From: Acidimicrobiaceae bacterium
GTDB lineage: Bacteria; Actinomycetota; Acidimicrobiia; Acidimicrobiales; Aldehydirespiratoraceae
Direction of reading: 5' to 3'
Length of the DNA stretch: 64,000 nt
Assembly (NCBI GenBank): GCA_026708645.1
Contig: JAPOUM010000040.1
Location: 1 to 64,000, forward strand
Made by a program: the position numbers and the translations under genes. The notes under the pieces are model-generated. The model made no database searches, was not told the origin of the DNA, and saw only the letters and a list, made by a program, of their open reading frames with translations. Numbering within the stretch: the first letter of the stretch is position 1; each line of letters opens with the position of its first letter. Positions 23,794 to 33,003 of this stretch are shown here, one piece after another.

Positions 23794-26082
23794 GTGCCGA
23801 AGCCTGAGGCAGAGCTTGGGGCAGGGTTGAGCCGGCTGAGGCTGAGGCTGAGACCGCCGGTGCTGCGCCGCGGGCTGCGCACCCGCCTCACTTTGGCGTT
23901 CGCTGTGGGCGGTTTGGTGTTGGCGTCCATCATCTCGTTCACCACCCTGACATTGACTCGACAGAACCTGCTGGAAGAGCGCGACGAGGCAGCTTCGTCA
24001 GTTTTCGCCAACAACGGTCGCCGGGTCCGCAACGAGCTCACCGCAGAAACCGACGACGAGGGCCGCCGAGCCATCGTCGAGCGCCTCAGGCAGACCTCCA
24101 ACACTTTCCCGCTGCTGCGAGTGGGTGATGCATGGACCTCCGCCGATCCGCTGGTGTTCAACCAGCAGACCGTGCCGCCGCCTCTGCTCGGACTCGTGGA
24201 GTCGGGGTCGCCGGCCAGGATGCGCGCCGGCGTCGGCAACAGCGTCGCCATCGTCTCGGGCGTTCCCCTGCCGGGCGCCCCCACCGACGTCAGCTACTTC
24301 GAGGCAGCCCTGCTCGACGACGTCGAGGACACGCTCGACACGCTGGCGTTCATCTTGTTCGGAGTCGCCGCAGTGACCGCGATGTTCGCGGCGGCGGTCG
24401 GCTGGTGGGCCGCCGGCCGGCTGCTGCACCCGCTGGTGAACGTGCGAACCGCCGCGGAGGCCTTGGCCGCAGGCGAGCTCGACACGCGCCTGGAAACGCC
24501 CGCGGACGAGGATCTGGCCTCACTGGCGGCGTCTTTCAACGAGATGGCCCGGGCTCTCTCTGAGAGGATCGCCCGCGACGCCAGGTTCGCGTCGGAGGTC
24601 AGCCACGAACTGCGTTCGCCCTTGATGACTCTGACAGCTTCGGTGGAAGTTCTCTACAACATGGCCGACGAGCTCACTGAACGGGGTCGCACCGCTCTGG
24701 ATCTTCTCAGCGACGACATCTCCCGTTTCAGCCGGCTGGTGGAAGACCTGCTGGAGATCAACCGCTACGACGTGGGGATCGCCGACTTGGAGGCCGAGGA
24801 GGTGCAGATCGTCGAGTTCGTGCAGCACGCCATCTCGCAGTTCAGGCTCGACTCGACCGCCGAGATCGACTTTCGGGCCGCTGCGGGCACCGAGGGCACG
24901 ATGCTTCCGGCCGACAAGCGCCGTCTGGGCAGGGTCGTGTCGAACTTGTTGGACAACGCCTCGAAATACGGCGACGGGGAAGTGCGGGTGCGGCTCGAAG
25001 GACTGGCGGGCCTTGTGCGCCTGAGAGTGGAGGACAACGGGCCGGGAGTGACCCCGGCTGAGCGGAAGCTGATTTTCGACCGGTTCCATCGCGGTCGGGC
25101 GGGAGGCAGGCGAGGCCGAGACTCCGGATCGGGTCTGGGTCTGGCGCTCGTGGCCGAGCATGTGGCCTTGCACGGCGGCCGAGTGTGGGTGGAGGATCGC
25201 ACCGGCTCGACTCGCGGCGCCCGTTTCGTGGTGGAGCTGCCTGTGTCTCAGCCGCTCGACGCATCAACGGCGCCTGGCACGCCGGGCGCGTCGGGAGCGT
25301 CCGACAAGCGGGGCGCGTCTGGCGAGCCGGGGGTGTCGGGCGCTTCCGAGGCGTCGGAGTTGCAGGAGGCTTCCGAGGCTTCCGGGGCGTCGGAGAGCGG
25401 CGGTCGCCGCGGAAGCCGCGGATTGCTGAGCCGAGCCGGTCTCGTGGGCAGGATCGGACGAACTCGCCTGCTGGCACTGGCCGTCCTGCTGGCGGTCGTG
25501 GTGTCCGGCTGCGGCATCCCCATCGACGAGAACGCTCAAGTCATCGACTCCGAGGAGCTTCCCGAGAGTCTCCGGCCAGGCTTCACGGCCTCCACCACCA
25601 CCACTGTCGCCGCGGCGCCGCAGACCGAGACGCGCAGCGTTTTTTTGTTGACCAACCCTCAAGACATAGAGCGCACTGTGGTGGTGGAGGTGCAGCGCCA
25701 AGTCGAGAGAGGCGCCCCTCTGGCGGATCTGCTGGCGACCCTGTTCGGAGAGCCCGCCTCGGCCGAGGAGTCCGACGCCGGATACTTCAACACTCTCGAG
25801 CTGTTCGAGATACTCAGCGCCACGGTCTCCAACGGGATCGCCACGGTGGACATGGTGCTTCTGTCGCCTGAAGGCGAGCAGCAGCCGCCGTCCACCGACG
25901 AGTTGCGCTTCGCTGCGGCTCAGCTGGTGTTCACTGCATCGGAAGTCGTCTACATCGACGGGGTGAGGATCCTTCTCGACGGCGCGGAAGTGTCGGTGCC
26001 CACCAGCGACGCGGACGCAGAGCCCGGATCAGTGCTGCGAACCGGCGCCTATGAGCAGTTCCTGCTGAGTTTCGCGCCGTGA
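23794..26082 (+). CDS. mtrB: Sensor histidine kinase fused in frame to a GerMN-domain lipoprotein (MtrB-LpqB-like)
   Basis: A 762-residue open frame with two normally separate proteins. Residues 1-490 are a kinase: helix 32-54, extracytoplasmic sensor 55-180, helix 183-205, HAMP, and a dimerisation helix with the phosphorylated H271 (SHELRSP). The ATP domain carries the N box NLLDNASKYGD, DNGPGVT and GSGLGLALV. A Gly/Ala/Ser/Glu linker follows (about 495-540). Residues 559-573 then form a third hydrophobic segment ending in the lipobox VSGC (C573), followed by a GerMN domain (about 620-760). In-frame TTG (25423, with GGAAG 7 nt upstream) and GTG (25444) could start a separate lipoprotein. Otherwise signal peptidase II could cut the fusion at C573. 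A missed frameshift is unlikely because the frame is continuous. Confidence 0.85.
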   Translation: MPKPEAELGAGLSRLRLRLRPPVLRRGLRTRLTLAFAVGGLVLASIISFTTLTLTRQNLLEERDEAASSVFANNGRRVRNELTAETDDEGRRAIVERLRQTSNTFPLLRVGDAWTSADPLVFNQQTVPPPLLGLVESGSPARMRAGVGNSVAIVSGVPLPGAPTDVSYFEAALLDDVEDTLDTLAFILFGVAAVTAMFAAAVGWWAAGRLLHPLVNVRTAAEALAAGELDTRLETPADEDLASLAASFNEMARALSERIARDARFASEVSHELRSPLMTLTASVEVLYNMADELTERGRTALDLLSDDISRFSRLVEDLLEINRYDVGIADLEAEEVQIVEFVQHAISQFRLDSTAEIDFRAAAGTEGTMLPADKRRLGRVVSNLLDNASKYGDGEVRVRLEGLAGLVRLRVEDNGPGVTPAERKLIFDRFHRGRAGGRRGRDSGSGLGLALVAEHVALHGGRVWVEDRTGSTRGARFVVELPVSQPLDASTAPGTPGASGASDKRGASGEPGVSGASEASELQEASEASGASESGGRRGSRGLLSRAGLVGRIGRTRLLALAVLLAVVVSGCGIPIDENAQVIDSEELPESLRPGFTASTTTTVAAAPQTETRSVFLLTNPQDIERTVVVEVQRQVERGAPLADLLATLFGEPASAEESDAGYFNTLELFEILSATVSNGIATVDMVLLSPEGEQQPPSTDELRFAAAQLVFTASEVVYIDGVRILLDGAEVSVPTSDADAEPGSVLRTGAYEQFLLSFAP
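25423..26082 (+). CDS. Possible internally initiated GerMN lipoprotein (LpqB-like)
   Basis: This is an alternative product nested in the same frame as the kinase fusion. Starting at TTG 25423 gives a basic n-region (LLSRAGLVGRIGRTR), a hydrophobic core and the lipobox VSGC, a textbook lipoprotein signal, then a 190-residue mature protein with one GerMN domain. Classical LpqB also has a beta-propeller, which is missing here. GGAAG stands 7 nt ahead of the TTG. Whether it is made separately cannot be told from sequence. Confidence 0.4.
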   Translation: MLSRAGLVGRIGRTRLLALAVLLAVVVSGCGIPIDENAQVIDSEELPESLRPGFTASTTTTVAAAPQTETRSVFLLTNPQDIERTVVVEVQRQVERGAPLADLLATLFGEPASAEESDAGYFNTLELFEILSATVSNGIATVDMVLLSPEGEQQPPSTDELRFAAAQLVFTASEVVYIDGVRILLDGAEVSVPTSDADAEPGSVLRTGAYEQFLLSFAP

Positions 26083-26124
26083 GTGATCGCACTGGGATGA
26101 TCGCACAGCGATGATCGAACTGGG

Positions 26125-27618
26125 ATGATCGCGCCGCGACGGCTCGCTGAGAGCTCCGCTGCTGGCGCCGGCGGCACGCCGGAGCTTGAAGGGCGCCCTC
26201 CCGACGGGAGCGTCGGGTTCCTGCATGTGGACATGGACGCTTTCTACGCCGCGGTGGAGGTGCGGCGGCGCCCCGAACTGCGCGGCAAGCCGGTGATCGT
26301 CGGCGGTGCCGGTGCCCGCGGCGTGGTGGCCACCGCCAGCTATGAGGCGCGGGTCTTCGGGGTTCGTTCGGCCATGCCCTCGTCGCGGGCTCGGCGCCTG
26401 TGCCCGCACGCCGTGTTCCTGCCGGGCGACCACGCCCACTACATGGAGGTGTCGCAACGGGTGATGGAGATATTCCATGACGTGACCCCCCTAGTGGAGC
26501 CGCTGTCGTTGGACGAGGCCTTCCTCGACGTGCGCGGCGCGGCGCGGCTTCTGGGATCCGCTCCCGAGGTGGCCGCCCTGATCCGTGAGCGCGTCCACCA
26601 GCAAGAACAGCTGACATGCTCGGTCGGAGCGGCCAGCAGCAAGTTCCTCGCGAAGCTCGCATCCGAGAAGGCCAAACCGCGGATCCAGGGGTCGAAGCCG
26701 GTGTGGGGTGCCGGCATCCACGTCGTGGAGGCGGGCTGCGAGCTCGACTTCCTGCATCCTCTGAAGGTGCGCGAGCTCTTCGGTGTGGGACCCGCCACGA
26801 TGCGCCGCCTGAGCGCTATCGGGGTGGAGACGGTGGGCGACCTGGCGACGCTGCCCGAAACGGCGCTGACCGCCGCTTTAGGCGACGCTTCGGGCCGTCA
26901 CTTGCATCGCCTCGCGCACGGCATCGACGACCGGCCCGTGGTGCTGAACCGGCCCCAGACTTCGATCAGCCACGAGCAGACCTTCCCGCAGGACCTTCAT
27001 CGGAACTCTGATCTGAACGCAGAACTGACCCGTTTGGGCGACGCCGTGGCTCGCAGGCTGCGAAGCAGCGGCCGGACGGCGCGCACCGTCACGCTCAAGG
27101 TGCGTTTCGGTGACTTCAAGACTGTCACCCGTTCCACGACCCTGTCTGAGCCCACCGACAGCAACCGCGGCCTGGTGGACGCAGCCCGCAGACTGCTGGC
27201 AGGAGTCGACACCGCAGCCGGCGTGCGCCTGCTGGGAGTGTCCGTTTCGGGACTGGGCGCTGACGCCGCCAAGCAGCTCTCATTCGACGTCGCCGCCGCC
27301 GGCTGCGCTGCTGACGCCGCCTCAGGCGACGCCGCCTCAGATGACGCCGCTGCTGCCGCTGCCGTCGCCACCGTCGGCGGCGTCGTTGCCGCGGAGGCCC
27401 ACGAAGCAGCCGAGCGGGTCGTCGACCAGATCAGGGACCGGTTCGGTTCGTCTGCCATCGGCCCCGCCGTGACTGTGCGGAAAGGCCGGCGTTTGAGGTC
27501 GCCGCTGGAATCCGACAAGCCCTGGGGGCCCGACGCCGCCGAAACGCCTGGCCCGGCGTCAGGCGCAGTTTCGGGCGTCGGCGGCTCGACTGACGGCCCG
27601 GCTGCAAAACAGGGGTGA
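26125..27618 (+). CDS. dinB: DNA polymerase IV (Y family)
   Basis: A 497-residue translesion polymerase. Catalytic acidic residues lie in HVDMDAFYAAVE and SLDEAFLDV. The substrate loop YEARVFGVRSAMPS, the helix-hairpin-helix region FGVGPATMRRLSAIG and the little-finger domain (about residues 270-390) follow. No C-terminal beta-clamp motif is obvious. Instead an Ala/Asp/Ser-rich repeat segment (AADAASGDAASDDAAAA-like, about 393-410) and a Gly/Pro-rich tail appear. It copies past DNA damage with low fidelity. The ATG is preceded by imperfect repeats of a gatgatcg word (26083-26124). It is not near a visible LexA box. imuA and dnaE2 are absent from the window. Confidence 0.93.
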   Translation: MIAPRRLAESSAAGAGGTPELEGRPPDGSVGFLHVDMDAFYAAVEVRRRPELRGKPVIVGGAGARGVVATASYEARVFGVRSAMPSSRARRLCPHAVFLPGDHAHYMEVSQRVMEIFHDVTPLVEPLSLDEAFLDVRGAARLLGSAPEVAALIRERVHQQEQLTCSVGAASSKFLAKLASEKAKPRIQGSKPVWGAGIHVVEAGCELDFLHPLKVRELFGVGPATMRRLSAIGVETVGDLATLPETALTAALGDASGRHLHRLAHGIDDRPVVLNRPQTSISHEQTFPQDLHRNSDLNAELTRLGDAVARRLRSSGRTARTVTLKVRFGDFKTVTRSTTLSEPTDSNRGLVDAARRLLAGVDTAAGVRLLGVSVSGLGADAAKQLSFDVAAAGCAADAASGDAASDDAAAAAAVATVGGVVAAEAHEAAERVVDQIRDRFGSSAIGPAVTVRKGRRLRSPLESDKPWGPDAAETPGPASGAVSGVGGSTDGPAAKQG

Positions 27619-27699
27619 CGCGGTGCGCTCGAATGCGGCTATCGTCATGGTCGGTATGCATGGCTCTCGCACATGTTGCCGGTCACGGAGGTGATGGGC

Positions 27700-28077
27700 G
27701 TGCCTTTGTCAGAAGACGAACAGCGCATCCTCAGCGAGATCGAGACGCACCTCTATGAGAGCGACCCGGACCTGGCTCGAGAGGTTGCCGAGACCACCGT
27801 CTACACCCATTCGTTCCGCAACATCAGGTGGGCGGCGCTGGGCTTGCTGGCGGGCATCGTGTTGATGGTCTGGCTGCTGTCGGTGTCGTACCTGCTCTCC
27901 TTCGGGGGATTCCTGGTGATGCTCGTGTCGCTGCTGTTCCTTGAGCGCAACGCCCGGCGCGTGGGTCGTGCCGGGCTCGGGCAGATGAGCCAGTCGATGC
28001 GCAGCGGCAGGCTCCGCCAAGTGGTGGGCTCGCGGATGCGTGAGCGCTACGACCGCGACAACCGCAAAGGCGACTGA
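27700..28077 (+). CDS. DUF3040 membrane protein
   Basis: A 125-residue actinobacterial protein of unknown function. It opens with the family's typical PLSEDEQRILSEIE, has a pair of membrane helices at about residues 44-86, and ends in a basic cytoplasmic tail (MRERYDRDNRKGD). The start is set at GTG 27700: it gives the family N terminus exactly, and GGAGG at 27687-27691 is then 8 nt away. The upstream ATG (27694) would be too close. In other actinobacteria such genes often lie next to dinB or the mraZ region, and here it follows dinB. Confidence 0.85.
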   Translation: MPLSEDEQRILSEIETHLYESDPDLAREVAETTVYTHSFRNIRWAALGLLAGIVLMVWLLSVSYLLSFGGFLVMLVSLLFLERNARRVGRAGLGQMSQSMRSGRLRQVVGSRMRERYDRDNRKGD

Positions 28078-28149
28078 GCAGCAACACCTGTCTGGGCGCC
28101 GACGCACCGACGACCGCCGTCGGCCCGTCTGAGGCGACGCCTCTGAGAC

Positions 28150-30690
28150 TCATGCCTGAGGCCGGGTCCGCGGCGTCCGGGTCCGCGGCCGCCCCGAGCG
28201 CAACACGGTCGCAGGGTTGAGCGACGCTTTGAGCAGCTGCCAGCGCGACGCCCGGCCGCGGCAGGCCGCGATCACCGCGGAACCCGCAGTGTCGGCTCGC
28301 TGTGCCATCGCCTGCGACGCGCCCGGCCCGTAACGGCCGTGCGTGGTCAGCACGGCCAGCTCCCGCATGGGTTCGCCGTCGGGCAGCTCGGGCGCGGCCC
28401 GTCTCGCCAGCTCCAGCGGCGTTTCGGTCGGCCTGGCGCAGATCCGAGCCAACGCCAGAGCTTCGACCGTGTCGTTCCAGGACTCTTCGATCAGCCCGGC
28501 CGGGTCGTCGGCCAGGCCGGCACGCACCCGTTGGCGCCGCAGTCGCCGCAGCAGAGGCGCCAGCCCCAGCAGCAGCGCGCCGACAGCGGCTGCCAGCACC
28601 GCCGGCAGCAGTCGCCGCAACGGATCATCGGAATCCGAAGATTCCGCGGACGCCTCGCTCGGGTCGGCCTCTGCCGGCTCGTCGGGCGCGTCGCCGGCGT
28701 CGGCTGTAGCGAACGAGCCCGCGAACCCGCTCCTGGCGCCGTCTACGCCAGGCGGCGATGGCAGCGGCGCAGCAGTGCGCGTCCCTGCTGAGGACGCCTC
28801 GGAGGCGTGGCTGACGGATTGCTCCGCGGCGTAGCCGGTCACAGGAAGATCCCCCGGATTGCCCCTGCCGGGGGTCGGCTCGAAGCGCACCCAGCCCGTG
28901 CCGGCGAAATAAACCTCCGGCCAGGCGTGAGAGTGCTCGCCGCGCACCACGTAAGCCCCTTGCCGGCCGCGATCTGGATCCCATTCGCCCCAAGTGAAAC
29001 CGACCGCGACACGGGTCGGCAGACCGATGCTGCGAGCCATGGCCGTGTAAGCCGACGCGAACTGCTGGCAGTAGCCGGCACGGCCCCCGAAAAGGAAATC
29101 CTCGAGGCTCTCCACACCCCCGCGGCTCGCCACGTCCAAGTCGTAGCTGAAGCCTCCGCTGCGCCGGAAATAGTCCTGCAGCAGCAGCGCCCGGTGATAA
29201 TCGGAGACGCCGTCTCGGGTGACCCGCAGCGCCTCGGCGTGAACCACTTCCCGAGTCGATTCGGGCAGCTGCGTGTTGCGCGCCAAGAACTCATGGTTGA
29301 GCGTCGCGGCATCGGCGTTGCGCAGCCGGTCGGGGCTTTCGATCACCGGAACAGCGGACTCCACCGCATAGGCGATGCGATTCGGGCCTTGCAGCGCGGC
29401 GCTGCGGGACTTGATCAACGAGCTTGTGGCAGCCTCGTACTCCATGGCGATCCCGCCGTCGTGGAGCACCCGACGGGCCTCGTAGGCGACCGGAAGGTAA
29501 GAGTTGCCCAGCCCGGTCAAAGTGACGGTCTGGATAAGCGAGGCACGCTCCATGGTCGGGTCGGAGCTCTCAGGCAGCGCGCCCTCGGCTTGGTCATAGC
29601 TGGCGCTCGCCCGCCACTCGTCGCCGTTGAACTCGTCGAGCGCGGTGAGCCGCCAATACTGAGGCAGATTCTGCACCTCAACCGTGAAAAGCTCCCGGTC
29701 GGAGATTGTCGTGAGGCGGCTGCGGATCTGCACCATGGGGCTGACCAGAATCCGCGGCCCCGAGAGCTCAACGCTCTCAGAGTCGTCGAGCCTGCCCGCG
29801 CCTCCAGTCGACGTGAAGTCGATCCACGGCTCGGGATCGGGACTGGAAATGTCGGTCCACGGCGCCGCTTCGGTGAACTCGAGATTCGCCAGATCGATCC
29901 ACGGCTGTTCTTCTGGAAGCCTGGGGCCGGCCACCGCTGCGGCCACAGCCGCCAGCGACAGCATCGCAACGCCGCCTCGGGCCATGGCGAAGGCGCCCCG
30001 CCCGGGCCGAGGCTCGACCCAGGCGTCTGTGCGGCGCTCCCTCAGCCAGGCGAAATAGATGCTCGAAGCGGCAGCCAGACAGAACAGCACTGCCGAGGAG
30101 AGATCGCCGAGGACGGCGCCTGTCGCTTCGCCGGCGGCAGTGTCAGCAGCGCCTTCAGCGTCGTCTGCGCCGCTGCGGCCGACTACGATCGTGAAGCCGT
30201 AGACGGCCGACGCCGGCAGCAGAGCAACGATCATCGGCCCTCGGCCGAAGGCGACGGTCTCGGCCAGGTAGGCGCACAACGCCAGCGCCACGCCTGCGCA
30301 CAGCACTAAGCCCGTCACCGGCTCGACAGGCGGCGGGCTGGCGTTGACCGCATCCCACGCTTGCTGCAGATGCCGGTTCGCCGCGTCTACGGTGTCGCCG
30401 GTGGGCAGCAGCCTCCAAGTCGTGTCCGCGTAGAACAGCACGGTGACGGCGCCCAGCAGCGCAGCCGCCCAGACGAGCGTCGCCACCGCCGCACGCAGAC
30501 GCAGCAGACGCGTCGCTGCCATCAGCAGATGCGAGCCTGCGGCCAGCACCAGAACCTCGTCCAAGAACGAAGAGTCGGTGAAGAGCCGGGCCATGCTGAG
30601 AGCCGTGACCACGGTCAGCGCCACGAGCGCCGCCTCGGCCAGCCAGTCGTAGGGCGTGATGCGTACGGATGTGCTGCGGCGGACTCTCAC
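28150..30690 (-). CDS. Transglutaminase-like membrane protein (DUF3488/TgpA family)
   Basis: An 846-residue protein with 5-6 N-terminal helices (residues ~10-240), a large extracytoplasmic region and a C-terminal helix (about 690-715). The papain-like transglutaminase core has its Cys in RAGYCQQFASAYTAMARS, its His in GEHSHAWPEVYF, and the third residue near FEPTPGRGN. Such proteins are encoded beside MoxR ATPases and DUF58 proteins. A role in cross-linking or hydrolysing surface proteins is proposed but unproven. The start is a GTG abutting the DUF58 stop codon with no gap. A DUF4129-like tail follows the last helix (LIEESWNDTVEALALARICA). It is third in a three-gene operon. Confidence 0.88.
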   Translation of the reverse strand: MRVRRSTSVRITPYDWLAEAALVALTVVTALSMARLFTDSSFLDEVLVLAAGSHLLMAATRLLRLRAAVATLVWAAALLGAVTVLFYADTTWRLLPTGDTVDAANRHLQQAWDAVNASPPPVEPVTGLVLCAGVALALCAYLAETVAFGRGPMIVALLPASAVYGFTIVVGRSGADDAEGAADTAAGEATGAVLGDLSSAVLFCLAAASSIYFAWLRERRTDAWVEPRPGRGAFAMARGGVAMLSLAAVAAAVAGPRLPEEQPWIDLANLEFTEAAPWTDISSPDPEPWIDFTSTGGAGRLDDSESVELSGPRILVSPMVQIRSRLTTISDRELFTVEVQNLPQYWRLTALDEFNGDEWRASASYDQAEGALPESSDPTMERASLIQTVTLTGLGNSYLPVAYEARRVLHDGGIAMEYEAATSSLIKSRSAALQGPNRIAYAVESAVPVIESPDRLRNADAATLNHEFLARNTQLPESTREVVHAEALRVTRDGVSDYHRALLLQDYFRRSGGFSYDLDVASRGGVESLEDFLFGGRAGYCQQFASAYTAMARSIGLPTRVAVGFTWGEWDPDRGRQGAYVVRGEHSHAWPEVYFAGTGWVRFEPTPGRGNPGDLPVTGYAAEQSVSHASEASSAGTRTAAPLPSPPGVDGARSGFAGSFATADAGDAPDEPAEADPSEASAESSDSDDPLRRLLPAVLAAAVGALLLGLAPLLRRLRRQRVRAGLADDPAGLIEESWNDTVEALALARICARPTETPLELARRAAPELPDGEPMRELAVLTTHGRYGPGASQAMAQRADTAGSAVIAACRGRASRWQLLKASLNPATVLRSGRPRTRTPRTRPQA

Positions 30691-31971
30691 CTATCGGCGC
30701 TCTCTCTTCGCGTTCGCCGCGGCGGGGGCGGTTTCGCCTGTCAGCAGCTCGCGCCACAGAGCAGGCAGCCGAGCGGTGCTGTCAAGGTGTATCCAAGCGC
30801 CCTCGTGGTCCACGGCCGACGCGGTCCGGGGAGTCCGTGGGCCTGTTGCGAAGGGTTCGTGCCGAGCGGCGTCGCAGCTGATCGTCAGCGCGGCGCCGAA
30901 ACGCTGAGCCAGTCTGCGGCGGGCGTCTTCGTCCCGCGCTATCTCCGGACGCGCGGTCACCACCACCAGCGAAGAGTGCCGCCGTTGGCTGTCCGACCAG
31001 AAGTCGCCTTCTGCGAACTCGGGCCGGCCGCCGTGCAGCAGAGCCAGGAACTCCAGCGCCTCGTCCGCGCCGTCGGTCGCCAGCATCGGTGTGGCGCGGC
31101 CGTCGCCGGCGACTATCCGAGCCTCGTCGCCGTTGCCTAGAACCGCGCAGACCAGCGACGCAGCCACCGAAGTCGTGCGGTCCTGTGCTGCGGGCAGGTC
31201 GCCGGGCGGTCGAGTGTCGATCATCACCGTCAAGCGCCCCGGTCTCGAGGGCTGGAATTCGCGCACCATGAAATCATCGAGACGCGCCGTCGAGGGCCAA
31301 TGAATGTGCCTCAGGTCGTCTCCGTCCACATAGGGCCGTAGCACGTCGAATTCTTCGCCGGCGAGCCCCGGAGTCCGGCGAAGAGTCTCCACAGGCAGAG
31401 ACAGGGCGCCGCCGATCGGCAGCCGCGGCGCCAGCAGCTGCTCCACCGGCGGATGCACGATCACTCGGCTGACGCTGCCGACCCGGCGCCGTCGGCGGGC
31501 CAGCCCCATGCCGTCGATCTCCGTCAACTCTGTCGGTCCGATCTCGGCGAACCCGCGATGAGCCGGGTTCAGGCGATAGTGGCAGGTCGCCTGGTCGCCG
31601 CCGGGCAGCGACGCAAAACTGAAACGAAATTCTCCCAGCGAGGTTGTTGCGGCCGTCGGCGCCGTTGCGTCCGCCGAAGCTTTCGAGCTGCTCACCGTCT
31701 CTGCGACTCGCACGGTGGCCGACGCCAGGCGTGAGCGGTTGAGCAGCGTCAAATGCACGTCTAGCGGTTCGCCGACGGCCACCATCGCCGGTGTCACATG
31801 CCGCCTCACCGAAAGCCGCGAGCGGTGCGCCAGTCGCACGGCGACAGCAGCAGCCAGCGCGGCCGTGGCGGTGATGCTGATGACGTAAAGCTCGATCAGC
31901 GCCAAAGCTCTTCCAGCTGCGGCAGCGGCGATCCCCGCTCCCAGCAGCGTCCAGCCGGCTGCGGTCGGCAC
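30691..31971 (-). CDS. DUF58 protein of the MoxR/transglutaminase operon
   Basis: A 426-residue protein with two N-terminal helices (residues ~5-45) and the DUF58 signature RPYVDGDDLRHIHWPSTARLDD near residue 225 (longer than quoted here in full: G-D-x-x-R-x-I-x-W-x-x-x-A-R). It is followed by a von Willebrand A-like fold whose metal site appears degenerate (MIDTRPP). Partners are the MoxR ATPase 5 bp upstream and the transglutaminase abutting downstream. The three are thought to act as a chaperone-type membrane complex. No MIDAS DxSxS is seen. Confidence 0.88.
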   Translation of the reverse strand: MPTAAGWTLLGAGIAAAAAGRALALIELYVISITATAALAAAVAVRLAHRSRLSVRRHVTPAMVAVGEPLDVHLTLLNRSRLASATVRVAETVSSSKASADATAPTAATTSLGEFRFSFASLPGGDQATCHYRLNPAHRGFAEIGPTELTEIDGMGLARRRRRVGSVSRVIVHPPVEQLLAPRLPIGGALSLPVETLRRTPGLAGEEFDVLRPYVDGDDLRHIHWPSTARLDDFMVREFQPSRPGRLTVMIDTRPPGDLPAAQDRTTSVAASLVCAVLGNGDEARIVAGDGRATPMLATDGADEALEFLALLHGGRPEFAEGDFWSDSQRRHSSLVVVTARPEIARDEDARRRLAQRFGAALTISCDAARHEPFATGPRTPRTASAVDHEGAWIHLDSTARLPALWRELLTGETAPAAANAKRERR

Positions 31972-31976
31972 GCCCG

Positions 31977-32912
31977 TCAGTCGTTTCGTCGAGGCACTGG
32001 CACCGAGTCGAGTATCTCGGCGACTATGTCGTCGGTGCGCGTGGCGCCTCCGCGCGCTGGCAGCAGCCGATGCGTCAGCAGCGACGGCGCCAGCGCCTTT
32101 ATGTCGTCGGGCGCGACGTAGGGGCGTCCGAGCGACGCCGCTCTGGCGCGCGCCGTCTTGAGCACCGCCAGCACCCCGCGGGGCGACAAGCCCAAAGACA
32201 GGCCCCGATGGCGCCGGGTGGCGGCAGCCACATCCAGCAGATAGGAGCGCAGCGCCGCCGACACGTGGACCTGCTCGAGTTGGGCGGACATGGCGTTGAC
32301 CACGGCTGCGTCCGCTACAGGACCGATCTGCTCCACCGGCTCTTGAGATCCTCGGTCAGCCAGGATCGAGTCTTCCGCGGCACGGTCCGGATACCCGACC
32401 TGCAGGCGCATCAAGAAGCGGTCCAGTTGACTCTCCGGCAGCGGGTAGGTGCCTTCGTATTCCAAAGGGTTCTGGGTGGCGATCACCGTGAAGGGCGCCT
32501 GCAGCGGGCGGGTCACGCCTTCGAGAGTGACCTGCTGCTCGCCCATCGCCTCCAGCAGAGCTGACTGCGCCTTGGGCGAGGCGCGGTTGATCTCGTCGGC
32601 GAGGACGATGTTGGAGAAGATCGGTCCGGGACGGAACTCGAAAGTGGCGTCGGTCCGGTTGAAGACCGAGGTTCCGGTGATGTCCACCGGCAGCAGGTCG
32701 GGAGTGAACTGGATGCGCCCGAAACTCACATCGACGCTGCGAGCCAAAGCCTTCCCCAGGGTGGTCTTGCCCACTCCGGGGACGTCTTCGATCAGCACGT
32801 GACCGCCGCAGGCGAGAGCCAGGATCAGCAGCCCGACAACCTCGCTCTTGCCTTTCACCGCCAGTTCGATGTTGTTGTGTATGCGCTCGAAGTGCTCAGC
32901 GAAGCCTGTCAT
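31977..32912 (-). CDS. MoxR-type AAA+ ATPase
   Basis: A 311-residue AAA+ ATPase. Walker A is GVGKTTLGK, Walker B is VLADEINRASPKAQSALLEA (D-E), sensor 1 is ATQNP, and the arginine finger and lid follow (LDRFLMRL; LSPRGVLAV). MoxR proteins remodel or insert cofactors into partner complexes, usually with DUF58/VWA proteins, and the neighbours here fit. It leads the operon MoxR-DUF58-transglutaminase. A TAGCAT box (32919-32924) lies 6 nt before the ATG, so the operon mRNA may be leaderless. Confidence 0.92.
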   Translation of the reverse strand: MTGFAEHFERIHNNIELAVKGKSEVVGLLILALACGGHVLIEDVPGVGKTTLGKALARSVDVSFGRIQFTPDLLPVDITGTSVFNRTDATFEFRPGPIFSNIVLADEINRASPKAQSALLEAMGEQQVTLEGVTRPLQAPFTVIATQNPLEYEGTYPLPESQLDRFLMRLQVGYPDRAAEDSILADRGSQEPVEQIGPVADAAVVNAMSAQLEQVHVSAALRSYLLDVAAATRRHRGLSLGLSPRGVLAVLKTARARAASLGRPYVAPDDIKALAPSLLTHRLLPARGGATRTDDIVAEILDSVPVPRRND

Positions 32913-33003
32913 GGCGAAATGCTACAACTGGATGATACAACTGAGCCGTGAGCGCAGCGGGCTCCAGCGGACATGAAACGGGCGGGCAGGACAAGGTCGC
33001 GGC

